Source of the DNA: Brevibacillus agri
GTDB taxonomy: Bacteria > Bacillota > Bacilli > Brevibacillales > Brevibacillaceae
Direction of reading: 5' to 3'
Assembly: GCF_004117055.1 (NCBI RefSeq)
Contig: NZ_CP026363.1
Span: 3,526,001-3,590,000 of the forward strand
DNA: 64,000 bases
Part shown: positions 62,281-64,000 of the stretch, piece by piece
How positions within the stretch are numbered: the stretch's first letter is position 1
Layout: each line of letters opens with the position of its first letter
The notes under the pieces: model-generated
Database searches by the model: none
What the model was told of the DNA's origin: nothing
What the model saw: the letters and a program-made list of their open reading frames with translations, nothing else
Made by a program: the position numbers and the translations under genes

Positions 62281-63384
62281 TTAGTTTTTCGGACGTTTAT
62301 AAAACGGAGCGGCGACAACCTCTGCTTTGAGGCGTTTTCCGCGAATTTCCACTTCCAGTTGGGTGCCAAGCGCCGCATGTTCGCTTTTCACGAGCGCCAA
62401 TCCGACGTTTTTCTTCAAGGTAGGGGACTGCGTGCCTGTCGTCACTTCGCCCACCAGCTCTTCGCCGACGTAGACCGGATAGTGCGTGCGCGGAATGCCG
62501 CGGTCGATCATCTCGATGCCGACGAGCTTGCGCGGCGCGCCGTTTTCTTTTTGCGCCTTGAGCACCTCTTGGCCGATGAACGGCACTTCTTTGTCCACCT
62601 TCACCGCGAAGCCGATGCCTGCTTCAATCGGCGTGATGTCCTTGCTCAGCTCCTGGCCGTACAGCGGCAGCTTCGCTTCGAAGCGCAGCGTGTCGCGCGC
62701 GCCAAGTCCGCAAGGCAGAAGCCCGTCTTCCTTGCCCGCTTCAAGCAACGCGTCCCACAGTTCAGCGGCACGCTCTGCAGGCAGGTAAATTTCAAAGCCG
62801 TCCTCGCCTGTATAGCCTGTGCGGGATACCAGCGCGGAAATGCCAGCGACCTCTACGTCGCGCTCGAAACGGAAGAAGCCGATTTTCGACAGGTCTGTGG
62901 CGGTCAGCTTTTGCAAAATCGACTCGGCCAAAGGCCCTTGAATGGCGATTTGCGCCGTTTGCGGCGAAATGTTTTCAATCGTGACACCCGGAATCAGGTG
63001 CTCTTCCAGCCATGCAAAGTCTTTGTCAATGTTTCCTGCGTTGATGACAAGCAGGTAATGGTCGTCCGCGTATTTGTAAACGAGCAGATCGTCGACCGTA
63101 CCGCCGTCCGGGTAGCAGAGCACGCTGTACTGCGCTTGCCCGACAGCCAGCTTGGACACGTCGTTGGTGGTGACGCGCTGCAAGTATTCGAGCGCACTCT
63201 CGCCTTTTACGTCTACTTCTCCCATGTGGGATACATCAAACAGACCTGCTTTCGTCCGAACGGCTTCGTGCTCCTGGCCAATGCTGGAAAACTGTACAGG
63301 CAGCTCCCAGCCGCCGAAGTCGATTGTCTTGGCGCCGTATTTTGCGTAGGAATCAAACAGTGGCGTTCTTTTCAGATTGGACAT
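62281..63384 (-). CDS. gcvT: aminomethyltransferase (T-protein of glycine cleavage)
   Basis: The T-protein transfers the one-carbon unit from aminomethyl-GcvH to tetrahydrofolate, releasing ammonia. The 367 residues include [12 protein letters not shown] with the catalytic Asp region and [12 protein letters not shown]. The ATG at 63384 has GGGAGG. The open frame extends through the riboswitch to 63714 only by chance. The operon is controlled by the upstream tandem glycine riboswitch. Confidence 0.96.
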   Translation of the reverse strand: MSNLKRTPLFDSYAKYGAKTIDFGGWELPVQFSSIGQEHEAVRTKAGLFDVSHMGEVDVKGESALEYLQRVTTNDVSKLAVGQAQYSVLCYPDGGTVDDLLVYKYADDHYLLVINAGNIDKDFAWLEEHLIPGVTIENISPQTAQIAIQGPLAESILQKLTATDLSKIGFFRFERDVEVAGISALVSRTGYTGEDGFEIYLPAERAAELWDALLEAGKEDGLLPCGLGARDTLRFEAKLPLYGQELSKDITPIEAGIGFAVKVDKEVPFIGQEVLKAQKENGAPRKLVGIEMIDRGIPRTHYPVYVGEELVGEVTTGTQSPTLKKNVGLALVKSEHAALGTQLEVEIRGKRLKAEVVAAPFYKRPKN

Positions 63385-63428
63385 GTGTGGCACCTCCCAA
63401 AAACTGTTAGTCGGCATTTCTCCCCATG

Positions 63429-63489
63429 AAAAAACAGAGGCGAAAAAACGGGTACACCAAAAGAACGGTGCCCATTTCTCCTCCTCTGT
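63429..63489 (-). terminator. riboswitch expression platform: intrinsic terminator
   Basis: On the minus strand ACAGAGG (just after aptamer II) pairs with CCTCTGT followed by a T-run. Inside it a GGG-CACC/GGTG-TA-CCC hairpin with its own six Ts is nested. Either stem could act as terminator in the absence of glycine, about 45 nt before the gcvT start. Confidence 0.75.
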
Positions 63490-63592
63490 CCTTGGTACCT
63501 GAGAGTTACCTTGCCAATCAAGCGCGGCGGGGATCACCGCGCTTGCAAGTTTCCCCTTTGGTGGCTCCGATTTCGAGCTCTCTCCAGAGTTG
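63488..63592 (-). promoter_or_regulatory. glycine riboswitch aptamer II
   Basis: On the minus strand GGAGAGAGCTC... opens and ...GTAACTCTCAGGTACCAAGG closes the aptamer, the diagnostic P1/P3 core of glycine riboswitches. A long P3a arm of GCGCGG/CCGCGC type is visible at about 63521-63545. It follows aptamer I by a short linker. Confidence 0.9.
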
Positions 63593-63603
63593 CGTCCAGT
63601 AGA

Positions 63604-63680
63604 GGTTCTTTTGCCTGAGAGATTCACCGTTCCCGGCTTGCTCCTTCGGCGCTGCAGTGGTTCGCGCAGTCTCTCCCTGC
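63604..63680 (-). promoter_or_regulatory. glycine riboswitch aptamer I
   Basis: On the minus strand GGGAGAGACTGC... opens and GTGAATCTCTCAGGCAAAAG closes the element, with GCCGAAGGAGCAAGCCGG in the core: the classic first aptamer of a tandem glycine riboswitch. Glycine binding should turn on gcvT-gcvPA-gcvPB. Confidence 0.93.
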
Positions 63681-63817
63681 TACTATCATTCGCGTTGGTT
63701 AGATGGTCATACATAAGTTTTTGCTATGATTTCCATACTAATGAATGAACTTCCTCTATATCCTACCATGAGAGTCCGCCGTTGAAAATATGCAAATTAA
63801 CAGTCAGATCAAGAAAT

Positions 63818-63860
63818 ACTTAACAAAATGATGAACACGATCATAAATGTTAAGTTTTTT
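63818..63860 (+). terminator. two-tier hairpin with T-run ahead of the helicase gene
   Basis: ACTTAACA pairs with TGTTAAGT, and inside it ATGAT pairs with ATCAT around GAACACG; six Ts follow. It has the form of an intrinsic terminator on the plus strand but sits about 50 nt upstream of the helicase start. It could be a leader attenuator, or an AT-rich operator for the divergent region. Confidence 0.5.
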
Positions 63861-63909
63861 GATAAAGCGCATGAAAGTTATGGCAGAGCTGTGTAAAGGA
63901 GTAACGTAT

Positions 63910-64000
63910 ATGCCGAATATTCCTGTTTCATTTGACACGAGCTGGATATCCCCGCTGACGGAGCGAATGCACGAAGACGGCCCCTGGGACAAGTGGGAGC
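63910..64000 (+). CDS. SNF2-type helicase (YqhH-like), N-terminal fragment
   Basis: Only the first 30 codons lie in the window. The ATG has AAGGAG at 8 nt. The peptide has FDTSWISPLTERM then DGPWDKWE, resembling the start of B. subtilis YqhH, an SNF2/RapA-like helicase encoded divergently from gcvT, as here. No helicase motif is reached, so the call relies on position and the DGPW-x-x-WE pattern. Confidence 0.6.
   Translation, partial: MPNIPVSFDTSWISPLTERMHEDGPWDKWE

Noticed and set aside
59423..62330. Two plus-strand frames of about 490 codons antisense to gcvPB and gcvPA
   Set aside because: They are full-length shadows of conserved enzymes, with no ribosome-binding site and no recognisable fold.
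63385..63714. N-terminal extension of the gcvT frame through the leader
   Set aside because: This stretch is the glycine riboswitch and terminator. The gcvT ATG at 63384 has its own GGGAGG site.
1..64000. CRISPR arrays, tRNA/rRNA genes, prophage or insertion elements
   Set aside because: I looked for regularly spaced repeats, tRNA-like cloverleaf arms and transposase motifs and found none that I could support by eye.

Overview
The window looks like a chromosomal segment of an endospore-forming Bacillales species, most plausibly Brevibacillus or a close Paenibacillaceae relative. This rests on the full sporulation set (spo0A, spoIVB, spoIIIAA-AH), Bacillus-like neighbourhoods (yqhO-yqhV, accBC-asp23-nusB-folD-xseAB-ispA-dxs-tlyA-recN), strong GGAGG ribosome-binding sites, frequent GTG/TTG starts and a GC content that looks by eye to be in the mid-fifties. 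The species assignment is inference. I saw no tRNA, rRNA, CRISPR array, insertion sequence or prophage.

Layout. (1) 1-6.5 kb: branched-chain keto-acid catabolism, bcd-lpdV-bkdAA on the minus strand behind a textbook sigma-54 promoter, with its activator gene bkdR upstream and yqzF divergent. ptb and buk, which sit in this operon in Bacillus subtilis, are absent here. (2) 6.5-10 kb: a cell-envelope cluster, SteA-like, SteB-like, a GT2 and a MraY/WecA-like transferase, plus a 58-residue membrane protein. (3) 10-16.3 kb: accessory genes, namely a methyltransferase-VOC-methyltransferase operon divergent from a LysR regulator, a Tat-exported YkuE-like phosphoesterase, a carbonic anhydrase, an Mrr-type nuclease with a zinc ribbon and a metallo-beta-lactamase hydrolase. 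(4) 16.3-17.3 kb: gene-poor DNA with a strongly structured small-RNA candidate.

(5) 17.3-36 kb: a long conserved minus-strand block reading accB, accC, asp23, amaP, DUF2273, nusB, a TsaD/Kae1 paralogue, folD, xseA, xseB, ispA, then (after an oppositely oriented pepF) dxs, tlyA, nadK, argR, recN, spoIVB and spo0A. It links fatty-acid, folate and isoprenoid synthesis, DNA repair and sporulation control. spo0A has a sigma-H promoter with 0A boxes, and spoIVB a forespore-type promoter. (6) 36-42.7 kb: the spoIIIAA-AH operon, which builds the mother-cell side of the feeding channel, behind a sigma-E-like promoter. Upstream lie an acidic CD1247-like protein and YqhV. (7) 42.8-50.2 kb: comA-comB (sulfolactate synthesis), a DUF441 protein, efp, an Xaa-Pro peptidase, aroQ, yqhR, yqhQ, yqhP and yqhO.

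(8) 50.4-57.3 kb: mntR, an FMN reductase, a YkvI-like membrane protein, a PAS-PAS histidine kinase that may phosphorylate Spo0F or Spo0A and has 0A-like and CodY-like boxes upstream, an M28 peptidase lacking key catalytic residues, and D-amino-acid aminotransferase. (9) 57.3-64 kb: lipM, murG and the glycine-cleavage genes gcvT-gcvPA-gcvPB behind a tandem glycine riboswitch with a terminator, then the start of a divergent helicase preceded by an unexplained terminator-like hairpin. LipM can supply the lipoyl groups needed by both the Bkd and the glycine-cleavage complexes.
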